From the IMG/VR virus record IMGVR_UViG_3300037225_001374, positions 1-34,594 of that record: 34,594 bases of DNA; one strand, given 5' to 3'. The position numbers were made by a program, and so were the translations under genes. This document shows, one piece after another, positions 24,970 to 32,972 of the stretch (position 1 is its first letter; each line of letters opens with the position of its first letter). The notes under the pieces are model-generated. The model was not told the origin of the DNA, ran no database searches, and saw only the letters and a list, made by a program, of their open reading frames with translations. Source of the DNA: a virus.

Positions 24970-27900
24970 ACCAAGGATAATGTTTCTCTGGCCGGGAGTA
25001 TATTTGGGATGGGAATCCTTAGGACAAGGATTCGAAAAGTCAAGTATGAATCATGGATTAGCGAGCATCTCCGCTGTTCTCAAACAGGCAGGTTATGACT
25101 GCTTCATGTTTGATCTAAGAGCTTTGAAAAATTGGCAGGACTATGAAGAGACGATGAAGAGAATGGTTTTCGATATCTGTTTCATCGGATTTCTCTCTGT
25201 CGATAATTTCATTGCCGATCAGGCAATCAGGATTATTAAGACAATCTTCCCGGGAAAACCGGTGGTGGCAGGAGGAGTCCATATCACTTTCAATCAGCTC
25301 AAAAGTTTTTCGGTTGCCGACACCGTCGTTTGGGGAGAGGGGGATGAAGTCTGTCTCGATCTCGTTCATAAATTTGAGAGAGGGGAATCTTTTCCTGCAC
25401 ATATTATTGCCCCCGTGATTAAGAATCTTGATACACTGCCTTTTGTAGATAGAGGGCTTTTTCATGGCGGGAGGTATGAGCCTGACAATCCCTTCCTCCC
25501 TCTATTGGAGAAGCCCTTCTTCACCATCAATTTTTCGAGAGGCTGTAATTTCTCATGCAAGTTTTGTCTTGAATCGAAGAATCTTCTCTGGAAAGGGCAG
25601 AGAGTCAGGAGCCCAGAACATTGTGTGGAAGAGCTTGTCCAGATGAGAAAGGGTGGAGCAATAGGCCCGGCGAGCCTTATGATTCATGATGACAATTTTC
25701 CTCCGAAGCGATCCTGGATAGAAGGATTCATCGAGGCATGGACAAGATATCTCCCGAGGATCCCATGGTGGTGTCAGATGCGAGCCGATTTTATTTGTAA
25801 GAATGAGGATCTGATTTCTGAGCTTTCAGATTGTGGTATGACATGGTGCAGTCTGGGGATAGAGGGATCCCAGAGGATGCTTGACTTCTATAATAAGAAA
25901 CTGACCGTCGAGCAAGTCATCAAGGCCGGGGAGATCCTTCATAAAAATAATATCAACATCTTCGGAAATTATATTATGGGATCCCCGACAGAGACACATC
26001 AGGACATCGATGATCTGGGGAGAGTCCTCGATCAGATCAGGCCAGTTCATCATTCATCGAGCACCTATACAGCTTATCCGGGATCGATCCTTTTTGACTA
26101 TTGCAGAGATAACAATTTGTTTGTAGGAGATGGCAAATCGGATGCTGATTATTATTCCCTTGTCCGGTATCCTTATGAAAGGAAGATCGTAGGCATCGAT
26201 TATGATTATGTCAGGAGTAAGCAATCTGAATTCGCGAGCCGATATGCCGGCGTTCTCAGGAAGTACGTTGCAAAGCCGATGTCAAGAAAATTGCCTCCTC
26301 CCAAACCGATTGCGCTGGCTGCAGCGCCAATCCTTCTTCCTTTTGCAAAGGTGACGATTGTATTGTTGAGTCATAATCGACCGACATTTCTTTCAGAGGC
26401 GATCAATTCAATCATGGCTCAGAATATGGGAGACTGGGAGCTTATCATAATTGATGATTGCTCTACCGATCCCGGTGTACTCCCCGTTTTAGAACAGGCA
26501 TCCAAAGATAAAAGGATCAAGGTCTTCCGGGCAAACTATGATGTTGATAATATCAGTCTCTTGTGGAATCGAGCTTTGGATATTGCGACAGGTGAATATA
26601 TTGCCCTTCTCGATGACGATAATAAAAAGAAACCCACTTTCTGTTCTGAAATGTCGGGATTTCTCGATGCACATCCCGAGTTTGATGCAGTTGCTTGTTT
26701 CAATGAATTGTATCAATGGGAAGGCTCGCGAAGATTGGATCGTGAACACATTTTTGCAGAACCGGCGGAAGCTACAAAAGAGAATATCCTCGAAGGGAAT
26801 AAGATCGACTCCGGGTGCATGATGTTTCGTCGAAGTGTCATTGAGAAGATAGGATGGTTCGACGAGAGATTGACAACTGAAGACGATTGGGATTATGTTA
26901 TTCGGATCATGCACGAGACAAAAGGATTTGGGATAATCCCGAAACCTCTGGCCGAATATCGGTGGCATGGAGACAATAGAATATATCGATCTCAGGAACT
27001 TGGCATCGCAACAACTCATGCTTTTATAACACAAGAAAAGAGGCACAAGTATGGGAAGCCTCTTTCTCTTCTTTTGTTTCATCCCGATCAGGGAGGGATC
27101 ACCCTTTCCCAGAATAATGTTTTGAGAGGAGTCACAAATGCTCTCAAGAGCATCCCATGGATAACTTTTGAATCCTGCCCGGCTGGAGCTATTACTCCTA
27201 ATAATGGATTTGATGTAGTGATAGCTTTCATGCCTTTTGCCCTATCGAATGAGCAAATGATAATCGCCAGGAGCAAGGGATATAAACTGATTACCTATCA
27301 GATCGAAGATCCTCCAGCTCTGGGGATCAATCTTGAAAGGGTAAGGCAGGTGGATTATGTTTTTACAAATGATATTTCGACAGTCTCTGATTATGAGAAG
27401 ATTGTCGGGAATGGATTTGTCGGATATTGTCCCTCGATCTCTTTTGATGATATTGGCCTTCCTACTCGGCCTGATGCTCCTAAAAGATATGAAGTGATTT
27501 TTTACGGGTATGCCTATGATAGCCGTGTCAAATTTGTCAAAGAGTTGATCTCAAAAACTCGGCCCGGTCTCGTAACCGTTGTGGGAGGAGGATGGGCAGA
27601 CAAAGGGATTTCAGCTCCTCAGATTTCCGAGTTGTCCGAAATGGATTCACTGCAGGTGATGGAGGAAGCAAAGATTGTTGTTTTATATAATCGTCTGCAT
27701 ACTGATTGTGGAGGCAAGGATTCTTCTTCAAGGCATGAAAGTGTTGTGAGGGGATATTTTGAATGTGCATCCGGATCTTTGATAATGCTCGATAGTGGGA
27801 GAGGACATCACAATTTAGACGGAGTTGTTGCATTCTATTCTAATGTTGACGATCTTGTAAAGAAGATCAAGTTTTATCTTTCCAATGATGAGGAAAGGCA

Positions 27901-28015
27901 GGCCATAGGGAGGCGAGCCAGACAGAGAGCCTTCAAAGATTTCACATATAAGAAGCGTATCACCGATTTGGTAAATGCGGTTAGGAGCATGCGCTATTCT
28001 TATGAAGTAAAATAA
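24962..28015 (+). CDS. Radical SAM - GT2 - second glycosyltransferase fusion protein
   Basis: A 1017-residue protein in one frame. Residues 1-160 are a B12-binding-like domain (MNHGLASISAVLKQAGYDC, then VVAGGVHITF) with no visible DxHxxG. Residues 185-400 are a radical SAM barrel with C195, C199, C202 (SRGCNFSCKFC) and an LGIEGSQRMLDFYNKKLT segment. Residues 463-690 are a GT2 domain (VTIVLLSHNRPTFLSEAINS; acidic D551-D553; ED at 640-641). Residues 700-1010 resemble CgeB/GT1-type enzymes (VIFYGYAYDSRVKFVKEL, then RHESVVRGYFECASGSLIML). A radical-modified sugar or peptide may be handed to the transferase domains. The linker (KLPPPKPIALAAAP) supports a genuine fusion. Confidence 0.85.
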   Translation: MAKPRIMFLWPGVYLGWESLGQGFEKSSMNHGLASISAVLKQAGYDCFMFDLRALKNWQDYEETMKRMVFDICFIGFLSVDNFIADQAIRIIKTIFPGKPVVAGGVHITFNQLKSFSVADTVVWGEGDEVCLDLVHKFERGESFPAHIIAPVIKNLDTLPFVDRGLFHGGRYEPDNPFLPLLEKPFFTINFSRGCNFSCKFCLESKNLLWKGQRVRSPEHCVEELVQMRKGGAIGPASLMIHDDNFPPKRSWIEGFIEAWTRYLPRIPWWCQMRADFICKNEDLISELSDCGMTWCSLGIEGSQRMLDFYNKKLTVEQVIKAGEILHKNNINIFGNYIMGSPTETHQDIDDLGRVLDQIRPVHHSSSTYTAYPGSILFDYCRDNNLFVGDGKSDADYYSLVRYPYERKIVGIDYDYVRSKQSEFASRYAGVLRKYVAKPMSRKLPPPKPIALAAAPILLPFAKVTIVLLSHNRPTFLSEAINSIMAQNMGDWELIIIDDCSTDPGVLPVLEQASKDKRIKVFRANYDVDNISLLWNRALDIATGEYIALLDDDNKKKPTFCSEMSGFLDAHPEFDAVACFNELYQWEGSRRLDREHIFAEPAEATKENILEGNKIDSGCMMFRRSVIEKIGWFDERLTTEDDWDYVIRIMHETKGFGIIPKPLAEYRWHGDNRIYRSQELGIATTHAFITQEKRHKYGKPLSLLLFHPDQGGITLSQNNVLRGVTNALKSIPWITFESCPAGAITPNNGFDVVIAFMPFALSNEQMIIARSKGYKLITYQIEDPPALGINLERVRQVDYVFTNDISTVSDYEKIVGNGFVGYCPSISFDDIGLPTRPDAPKRYEVIFYGYAYDSRVKFVKELISKTRPGLVTVVGGGWADKGISAPQISELSEMDSLQVMEEAKIVVLYNRLHTDCGGKDSSSRHESVVRGYFECASGSLIMLDSGRGHHNLDGVVAFYSNVDDLVKKIKFYLSNDEERQAIGRRARQRAFKDFTYKKRITDLVNAVRSMRYSYEVK

Positions 28016-28029
28016 AGGAGGAGTGGGTT

Positions 28030-28770
28030 ATGGATTTTTTATTTGATAAGGACATTTTTTTATTGACCAACAATCCTGTGGCATTGGGATCGAGGGATCA
28101 CACCGGCGGATTTGCTCATGTAGAGTCAGGAGGGAGTGGTATTGATAACTTCACCGATCTTACAGAATTTGCTGAGGATCTGAAAGCATATTTCCCGGGA
28201 AAGAAAACCTTGCTCGACTTTGGAACTGCGACCGGAACAGTTCCATTAACCGGGAGAAAGGCCGGGCTGCTTTCCGTTGGCATTGAAGGAAGCAGCGGAT
28301 TCCCCGCAAAGAATCAAGGGGCATGGAAAGAGATGCCGGATATAGTAAGGACTTGTGATGCAGGGAAACCTTGGAGGATTGTTGACAAGGCAGGCAGGAA
28401 TGTCATCTTTGATTTCATCATCAGTTGGGGAACAGTAGAGCACATTCCTGTTCAAGATTTCCAGACATGCATGGAGAATATTCTTGCACACATAGATGAG
28501 AATTCTATCATCATGCTGAATATAGACCTTGGCTATAATGAAACAGACGGCTTCCACATGCTCTGGGAAACCTTCGACTGGAAGGGACAACGGGCGCCGG
28601 CGATGATCTTCTTGGAAGAGGCTCTTTCGAAGTACTTCATAATCGACAAAGAGCTTGAGAAGATTAACTGGAGATACAGTCGTCCAACGAAGGCTGAGGT
28701 TGATGCGGTCAGAGATCAGGGATGGACTGCAAAAGAGGGGCGCAGTTATTGGTGGTTGAGAAAGCGATAA
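28030..28770 (+). CDS. SAM-dependent methyltransferase
   Basis: A 246-residue protein after AAAGGAGGAG. It has a class I methyltransferase motif I-like loop at 61-71 (LLDFGTATGTV), an acidic residue E86 at the end of strand 2 (SVGIEGSSG), and a motif IV region DFIISWGTVEHIP. The C-terminal half is helical and ends RSYWWLRKR. It is probably a cytosolic O- or C-methyltransferase. Its place inside the island suggests a sugar or glycan acceptor, but the acceptor cannot be read from sequence. Confidence 0.8.
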   Translation: MDFLFDKDIFLLTNNPVALGSRDHTGGFAHVESGGSGIDNFTDLTEFAEDLKAYFPGKKTLLDFGTATGTVPLTGRKAGLLSVGIEGSSGFPAKNQGAWKEMPDIVRTCDAGKPWRIVDKAGRNVIFDFIISWGTVEHIPVQDFQTCMENILAHIDENSIIMLNIDLGYNETDGFHMLWETFDWKGQRAPAMIFLEEALSKYFIIDKELEKINWRYSRPTKAEVDAVRDQGWTAKEGRSYWWLRKR

Positions 28771-28792
28771 GGAAGCCGAAAGGAGAGAAATT

Positions 28793-29419
28793 ATGTCAGA
28801 TAGTGAATACACATTTTATAATGATTTACCTAAGGTAATAAAGGATGTTAGTTCATTCCCTACGCCTTATAGTATAGAAATAGCGTCAGGTAATTTCCAC
28901 GTTCAGCAACCCACAGATAAGTGGATTCATACTGACTGTTGTTTGCATAATAGTCAATTGGAAGAAAACCATTTGGAGATGCTCTGTTATTCCTGGCATA
29001 TTCCCTTGGGAGCTGGAACGTGCAAGGAATTAATAGCAAGGGGTTTTTGGGAGCATCTTTCTTACCATGAAGTGGGTATTACTTTAAAGGAGTGGGCTAG
29101 AGTTCTCATTCCTGGAGGAGTTGCGATATTTAATTACCCACCCGTCGACCATGCCATTCATATGCTTACTCAGAAACATGCTGATCTGCAGTGGTTTTTA
29201 CGAGCTATATATGGATGGCAGTTTCAAGAACGAGATATTCATAGAAGTGGATGGACAGAGGAATGGTTCAGGAAGTATATGTCTGATCGGGCTGATTTTG
29301 TCATTGAAGAAGTCTTCTGGGGAGACTCCCGGGCTGAGGACGGGATCCCCAGACGGGCCGACTACGATCCATGGGTGACTGTCGGTGCGCATCAATGGGT
29401 GATCTTGAGGAGATTGTAA
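28793..29419 (+). CDS. Divergent SAM-methyltransferase-like protein
   Basis: A 208-residue protein after AAAGGAGAG. It resembles the short COG4627-type predicted methyltransferases: SIEIASGNFHVQQPTDKWIH replaces the normal glycine-rich motif I, and FWEHLSYHEVGITLKEWARV followed by LIPGGVAIFNYP is the typical later segment (EHL...RVLxPGG). Motif I keeps only one glycine, so SAM binding is uncertain. It may be a paralogue with altered activity. Codons in the first third look more AT-rich than in neighbours. The stop overlaps the start of the kinase gene by one base. Confidence 0.65.
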   Translation: MSDSEYTFYNDLPKVIKDVSSFPTPYSIEIASGNFHVQQPTDKWIHTDCCLHNSQLEENHLEMLCYSWHIPLGAGTCKELIARGFWEHLSYHEVGITLKEWARVLIPGGVAIFNYPPVDHAIHMLTQKHADLQWFLRAIYGWQFQERDIHRSGWTEEWFRKYMSDRADFVIEEVFWGDSRAEDGIPRRADYDPWVTVGAHQWVILRRL

Positions 29420-30405
29420 TGATAATCGCTCGCACTCCATTCAGAATTAGTTTTTGCGGAGGAGGGACAGATTTCCCTGATTACTATCTTGCCAATCAAG
29501 GCAGGGTGATATCAACTTCAATCGACAAATATATTTACATCACCGTTAATCATAAATTCGATGGGAAGATCCATCTACGCTATGCAGATATTGAGTGTGT
29601 AGAGAATATCGATGATCTCAAACATAATATTGCCCGGGAAGCTCTCAAGGAAGCGGATATCAACGGAGGAGTTGAGATCGTAATCATCTCTGATATTCCG
29701 ACGCAGGGGTCCGGACTGGGATCGAGTAGCAGTCTGGCCGTCGGTTTGATTAATGCACTTCATGCTTATAAGAAATATGGATTGTCCCGTGAGGAATTGG
29801 CAAGGAGAGCTTGTGAACTTGAAATAGAAAAACTAAAGTCTCCTATTGGTAAGCAGGATCAGTATGCTGCTGCAATGGGTGACTTAAATCAAATCACTTT
29901 TAAAAAGGATGGATCAATAGAAATCGCCAAAGTGGCAGGGATGCATCCTAATCGCAAAAGATTGCAGTGGCTCAAAAATTCAACAATGCTATTTTATTTG
30001 AATGGCAGATCGAGCAATGCAATTTTGTCTGAACATAAGAAGAGTATTGAAAATAAGATTACGGTTCTCGATCAGCAAAAAGCATTGACCGTTGCTTTTC
30101 TTGAATGGATTTATGGAAGACATGACAATGCTTTTCTGGGAAGATTGATTACAGAGAGTTGGGGGTGGAAGAAGGCAATGACTCCCGAGGCCAGCTCCGG
30201 ATGGATCGATCATCTCATAGACTCTGTTTTAAGCTCCGGCGCTCTGGGCGCAAAACTTTGTGGAGCGGGAGGCGGTGGATTCTTGATGGTGATCTGCGAT
30301 CAGGATTATAAACAAAAGATTAGAAAAGTTCTCTCTGGATTTTTGGAACTTAAATTTGATTTTGACGAGAAGGGAACGAGGATAATTTATGACGATCAAG
30401 TATAA
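29419..30405 (+). CDS. hddA: GHMP kinase, D-glycero-D-manno-heptose-7-phosphate kinase-like
   Basis: A 328-residue protein. ATG 29419 is chosen because GAGGAGA lies just upstream and the protein then begins with the family's IIARTPFRISFCGGGTDFPD. Motif 2 is GSGLGSSSSLAVGLINALHA (98-117), SPIGKQDQYAAAMGDLN carries the likely catalytic Asp, and motif 3 is KLCGAGGGGFLMV near the C-terminus. The closest family known to me is HddA, which makes D-glycero-alpha-D-manno-heptose 1,7-bisphosphate from the 7-phosphate with ATP. It lies next to the GmhA-like isomerase gene, as in bacterial hddA-gmhA-hddC clusters. Fucokinase or galactokinase-like specificity cannot be excluded. Confidence 0.85.
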   Translation: MIIARTPFRISFCGGGTDFPDYYLANQGRVISTSIDKYIYITVNHKFDGKIHLRYADIECVENIDDLKHNIAREALKEADINGGVEIVIISDIPTQGSGLGSSSSLAVGLINALHAYKKYGLSREELARRACELEIEKLKSPIGKQDQYAAAMGDLNQITFKKDGSIEIAKVAGMHPNRKRLQWLKNSTMLFYLNGRSSNAILSEHKKSIENKITVLDQQKALTVAFLEWIYGRHDNAFLGRLITESWGWKKAMTPEASSGWIDHLIDSVLSSGALGAKLCGAGGGGFLMVICDQDYKQKIRKVLSGFLELKFDFDEKGTRIIYDDQV

Positions 30406-30856
30406 AGAAGTAGTCGATGCTCTACAATCGGCGAGACATATATATCTCATCGGAGACGGGGGATCTGCCGCCCTTGCAGATCATTTTGCCTGTGATCTGC
30501 TAAAGAATTGCTTGTTGCCGGCAATCTCCCTATGTTCTAATGCTGCAATCTTAACCGCAATCGCGAATGACTATTCATCTGATGAAATTTTCTCAAGACA
30601 ACTCAATGTCCTTTGGCAGGAAGGGGATCTCCTCATGATCTTTTCTACATCTGGGAATTCCCGCAATCTCATCAAGGCTGCTCCGATAGCTGAGAAGTCA
30701 ATAATCACGGTTGTCGGAGGTGGAATATTATCTATAGGTGAATGGCCCGGGAAGATATGTTGTTTCATCAAGGGAGAGGATCAAATGTCCATTGAGGACG
30801 ACATGCTTGTCTTTTGTCATGAAGTTGCAAGGAGGTTGATGTGCAAGAAAAAATAA
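30389..30856 (+). CDS. gmhA: SIS-domain isomerase, GmhA-like (sedoheptulose-7-phosphate isomerase)
   Basis: A 155-residue protein overlapping the kinase gene by 17 bases. It has GmhA motifs: IYLIGDGGSAALADHFACDL near residue 20, AIANDYSSDEIFSRQL, and the phosphate-binding FSTSGNSRNL. The enzyme converts sedoheptulose 7-phosphate to heptose 7-phosphate. It is about 40 residues shorter than the usual GmhA (about 190), lacking N-terminal helices. Aligned by eye, the zinc ligands read H32, D36, E136, H144 rather than the usual His, Glu, Gln, His, so two are conservatively altered. The function is likely but not certain. Confidence 0.7.
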   Translation: MTIKYKEVVDALQSARHIYLIGDGGSAALADHFACDLLKNCLLPAISLCSNAAILTAIANDYSSDEIFSRQLNVLWQEGDLLMIFSTSGNSRNLIKAAPIAEKSIITVVGGGILSIGEWPGKICCFIKGEDQMSIEDDMLVFCHEVARRLMCKKK

Positions 30857-31587
30857 CTCTCATCACCCCCACTGGCGACAGACCTCTTGCATTTGATCTT
30901 TCTGTCAAGTGGATCACTCAGCAAACACAACGAATCGATCAATGGGTGATTGTCGATGACGGAAAAAATCCAATGCCAAACGGGAATCTGCGAGGTTTCG
31001 ATTATGTCCGGAGAGATCCACTGCCTGATGATCCTCTTCATACTCTGGGCAGGAATATTCAAGCTGCCCTCCCATTTGTGACAGGGACAAAGATTCTCAT
31101 GATTGAGGACGATGAATATTATGCCCCGACATATATTGAAGAAATGTCCCGGAGGCTCGATCAATATCAGATCGTCGGCATCGGCCGTGCACGATATTAC
31201 AATCTTCAATATCAGAAATGGTACAGGGATGAAAATTTCTGGCATGCCTCTCTTGCCCAGACAGGATTCAGGGTTGAGTTTTTTGATAGAATTAAACATC
31301 TCTTTGATGACGAAATCTACATTGATGTCCGGATATGGGAAACAGAGAATCTCTCTCGATTCTCTTTTGTAGGGAAGGAAAGAATTACGGATAGAGGAAA
31401 TGGAATTGTTTTTGATGATGGCGATGATAATCCCCTTTACTGCGGAATCAAGGGTCTTCCAGGCCGCAAGGGCATGGGAATTGGACATACCGATTTTGCA
31501 GGTTTGCATCCTGATTCCGGAAATCAAATGTTGAAAAAGTGGATCCCTGAGGACTACAAAGAATATCTCAAGTTGATCGGAGGATGA
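30841..31587 (+). CDS. GT-A-fold glycosyltransferase-like protein
   Basis: A 248-residue protein started by GTG, with AAGGAGG five bases before it and a 16-base overlap with the isomerase gene. The N-terminus is a GT2-type nucleotide fold (ITLITPTGDRPLAFDLSVKW, then WVIVDDGKNP), and ILMIEDDEYY supplies the DxD-like metal site. The C-terminus (GLPGRKGMGIGHTDFAGL, then PDYKEYLKL-like end) is less typical. It is likely to transfer the island's sugar product to an acceptor. It is the last enzyme of the island. Confidence 0.75.
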   Translation: MQEKITLITPTGDRPLAFDLSVKWITQQTQRIDQWVIVDDGKNPMPNGNLRGFDYVRRDPLPDDPLHTLGRNIQAALPFVTGTKILMIEDDEYYAPTYIEEMSRRLDQYQIVGIGRARYYNLQYQKWYRDENFWHASLAQTGFRVEFFDRIKHLFDDEIYIDVRIWETENLSRFSFVGKERITDRGNGIVFDDGDDNPLYCGIKGLPGRKGMGIGHTDFAGLHPDSGNQMLKKWIPEDYKEYLKLIGG

Positions 31588-31588
31588 C

Positions 31589-32062
31589 ATGGATACGGGA
31601 GCTGGAATTGCATGGGGAAGCGGTATAGTAGGAGGAGTCTCTGGGGTTGTTGCTATTTTTTATAAGGTCGCTGATATGTGGTATTTAAAAAGAAATAATG
31701 GGAATGGCAAGACAAAGTATAATCATGCCTTATGTGAACAGAGTCATGACATAATTGATGGTCGTCTTGAAACCATTGAAGAGTGCAAAGAAAATATGAA
31801 GAAAGACGCAGAACAAGAAAGAAAAAATCTCGCTGAAAAAGTAGAACAAGAAAGAAAAAATCTCGCTGAAAAAGTAGAACAAGAAAGAAAAGAACTTGAT
31901 ATTAAATCAGATCACATGAGAGAAATAATTTTTAAAGAAGTAAGAGAAAATAGGACTTCTATTGAAGGGAAGTTGGACTCTACACGATCTGAACTGGTTG
32001 GTCTTTTGACAGAGATTGGAAGAAAGATAGACAGTCATATTCAATTTCATGCCGAAAAATAA
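31589..32062 (+). CDS. Membrane-anchored coiled-coil protein
   Basis: A 157-residue protein starting one base after the upstream TGA. Residues 5-32 are a Gly-rich hydrophobic segment (GAGIAWGSGIVGGVSGVVAI, then FYKVADMWYL) that may span the membrane. Residues 65-155 form a long charged coiled coil with an 11-residue unit (EQERKNLAEKV) repeated exactly. The layout is like XhlA- or holin-associated phage proteins, but nothing specific is conserved, so lysis involvement is only a guess. It is the last + strand gene, and a terminator follows. Confidence 0.65.
   Translation: MDTGAGIAWGSGIVGGVSGVVAIFYKVADMWYLKRNNGNGKTKYNHALCEQSHDIIDGRLETIEECKENMKKDAEQERKNLAEKVEQERKNLAEKVEQERKELDIKSDHMREIIFKEVRENRTSIEGKLDSTRSELVGLLTEIGRKIDSHIQFHAEK
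31811..31891 (+). repeat. 33-bp tandem repeat inside coding sequence
   Basis: Two identical 33-base units (31811-31843 and 31844-31876) are followed by 15 bases of a third. Each full unit encodes EQERKNLAEKV, a hendecad (11-residue) coiled-coil step. Perfect identity at the DNA level points to recent slippage or unequal exchange, and the length can change without breaking the frame. Confidence 0.9.
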
Positions 32063-32086
32063 ACCCGCACTGAGTCTGGCAGTGCG
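32052..32086 (-). terminator. Terminator of the leftward operon
   Basis: On the minus strand a hairpin CGCACTG/CAGTGCG (32066-32086) with a 7-base loop is followed by GGTTTATTTTTC, a U-rich tract. It lies after the stop of the leftward gene at 32150 and would end that operon. The stem is short, so efficiency may be moderate. Confidence 0.5.
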
Positions 32087-32090
32087 CTTG

Positions 32091-32139
32091 AGAGGACTGA
32101 AGGTTTGTCTCCTTTACTTCAGTCCTCTCTTTTTATTTT
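32091..32139 (+). terminator. Rho-independent terminator of the rightward late operon
   Basis: A perfect 12-bp stem AGAGGACTGAAG (32091-32102) with CTTCAGTCCTCT (32117-32128) and a 14-base loop is followed by CTTTTTATTTT. It closes the + strand operon just after the coiled-coil gene. The T-tract form (TTTTTATTTT) is the same as in the hairpin at 1103-1167. Confidence 0.9.
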
Positions 32140-32149
32140 GAGCGCCCGT

Positions 32150-32494
32150 TTATAAGTATTGTTTTCCAGAATGTTTTATCCCGACAAATGTCCAGTAATC
32201 TATTCTAATAAATTTAACACCTGTCACATCTGATCCTCCGAGAAGATTTGGAGAGACAGTTATTTCACAGATGTATTCCGGAGGTTCTTCTGCAACATCT
32301 ATTTCTTCAAATTTATGACTTGTTGCGGTAAACATATATCCTCTTGCCCATGGTTGAGCCTCAATATGCAGAGGGATTAATCCGGCAATCGCGAAGACCT
32401 GCTCAAGCTCTTTGAGCCTTTCTTCATCTGAGAACATATGTTCATGGATTAGTATTTTCCCGACCCTATCACTTGCAAGCATTCTGTACGCCAT
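32150..32494 (-). CDS. Hypothetical protein, 114 aa
   Basis: The ATG at 32494 is chosen: AGGAGAAGGGG lies a few bases upstream and the start falls one base after the stop of the preceding gene. A longer in-frame start would overlap that gene. The protein (MAYRMLASDRVGKILIHEHM and on) is mixed alpha/beta with an aromatic C-terminal part (IRIDYWTFVGIKHSGKQYL). It has no recognised family. It is the last gene of the leftward operon. Confidence 0.6.
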   Translation of the reverse strand: MAYRMLASDRVGKILIHEHMFSDEERLKELEQVFAIAGLIPLHIEAQPWARGYMFTATSHKFEEIDVAEEPPEYICEITVSPNLLGGSDVTGVKFIRIDYWTFVGIKHSGKQYL

Positions 32495-32495
32495 T

Positions 32496-32972
32496 TTATT
32501 TCCCCTTCTCCTCTCCGGATAACGCTTTTGATAAATTTGAGAAAGCTTTTCCGACGGAAGCAAAGGTCCCTGGAGGAATTATGATTTGTGATTTCTCTTC
32601 AGAAACCTCCCCGACAGTTTTCTTTGTTTTCTTTTCGGATATAACTGTTTTCTTTGCTTGAGCTGCCGCATGCCATTGAATAAAATTTATAATGGGGTTG
32701 CCCTTCTTCCTCTGTTTATTTATCTTTTCAAGAAGAGCTGCCCGCGGCTCGTTCCATGCCTGCTCATATTTAAGCATCATGATCCTGCCTTTCTTTAATC
32801 CCCAGAGTCCTATTGCGAGCACTCCGAGAATTATCAATATTGAAAATGCAAGAAGGCCAAGTGAAGAAACCAATGTTGTTCCCATCCATCCGAGAATGCT
32901 TTCCAATCCCAATGGCTCTTTGATGATTAGTTGTGGAAGGCCTGCCAGTTCTTTAGCTGTTGTTGGTATCAT
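32496..32972 (-). CDS. Single-pass membrane protein, 158 aa
   Basis: The ATG at 32972 follows GGAGG at proper spacing; an earlier in-frame start at 33005 has no such site and would overlap the upstream gene. One strong membrane segment lies at about residues 28-58 (TTLVSSLGLLAFSILIILGV, then LAIGLWGLKKGR), followed by a basic, polar tail (KKTVISEKKTKKTVGEVSEE). The topology could fit a holin-type or membrane-attached accessory protein, but no family is recognised. Confidence 0.65.
   Translation of the reverse strand: MIPTTAKELAGLPQLIIKEPLGLESILGWMGTTLVSSLGLLAFSILIILGVLAIGLWGLKKGRIMMLKYEQAWNEPRAALLEKINKQRKKGNPIINFIQWHAAAQAKKTVISEKKTKKTVGEVSEEKSQIIIPPGTFASVGKAFSNLSKALSGEEKGK

Noticed and set aside
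30817-31590. A 257-codon minus-strand open frame over the glycosyltransferase gene
   Set aside because: Mirror of a coupled + strand gene with an AAGGAGG site and GT-A motifs.
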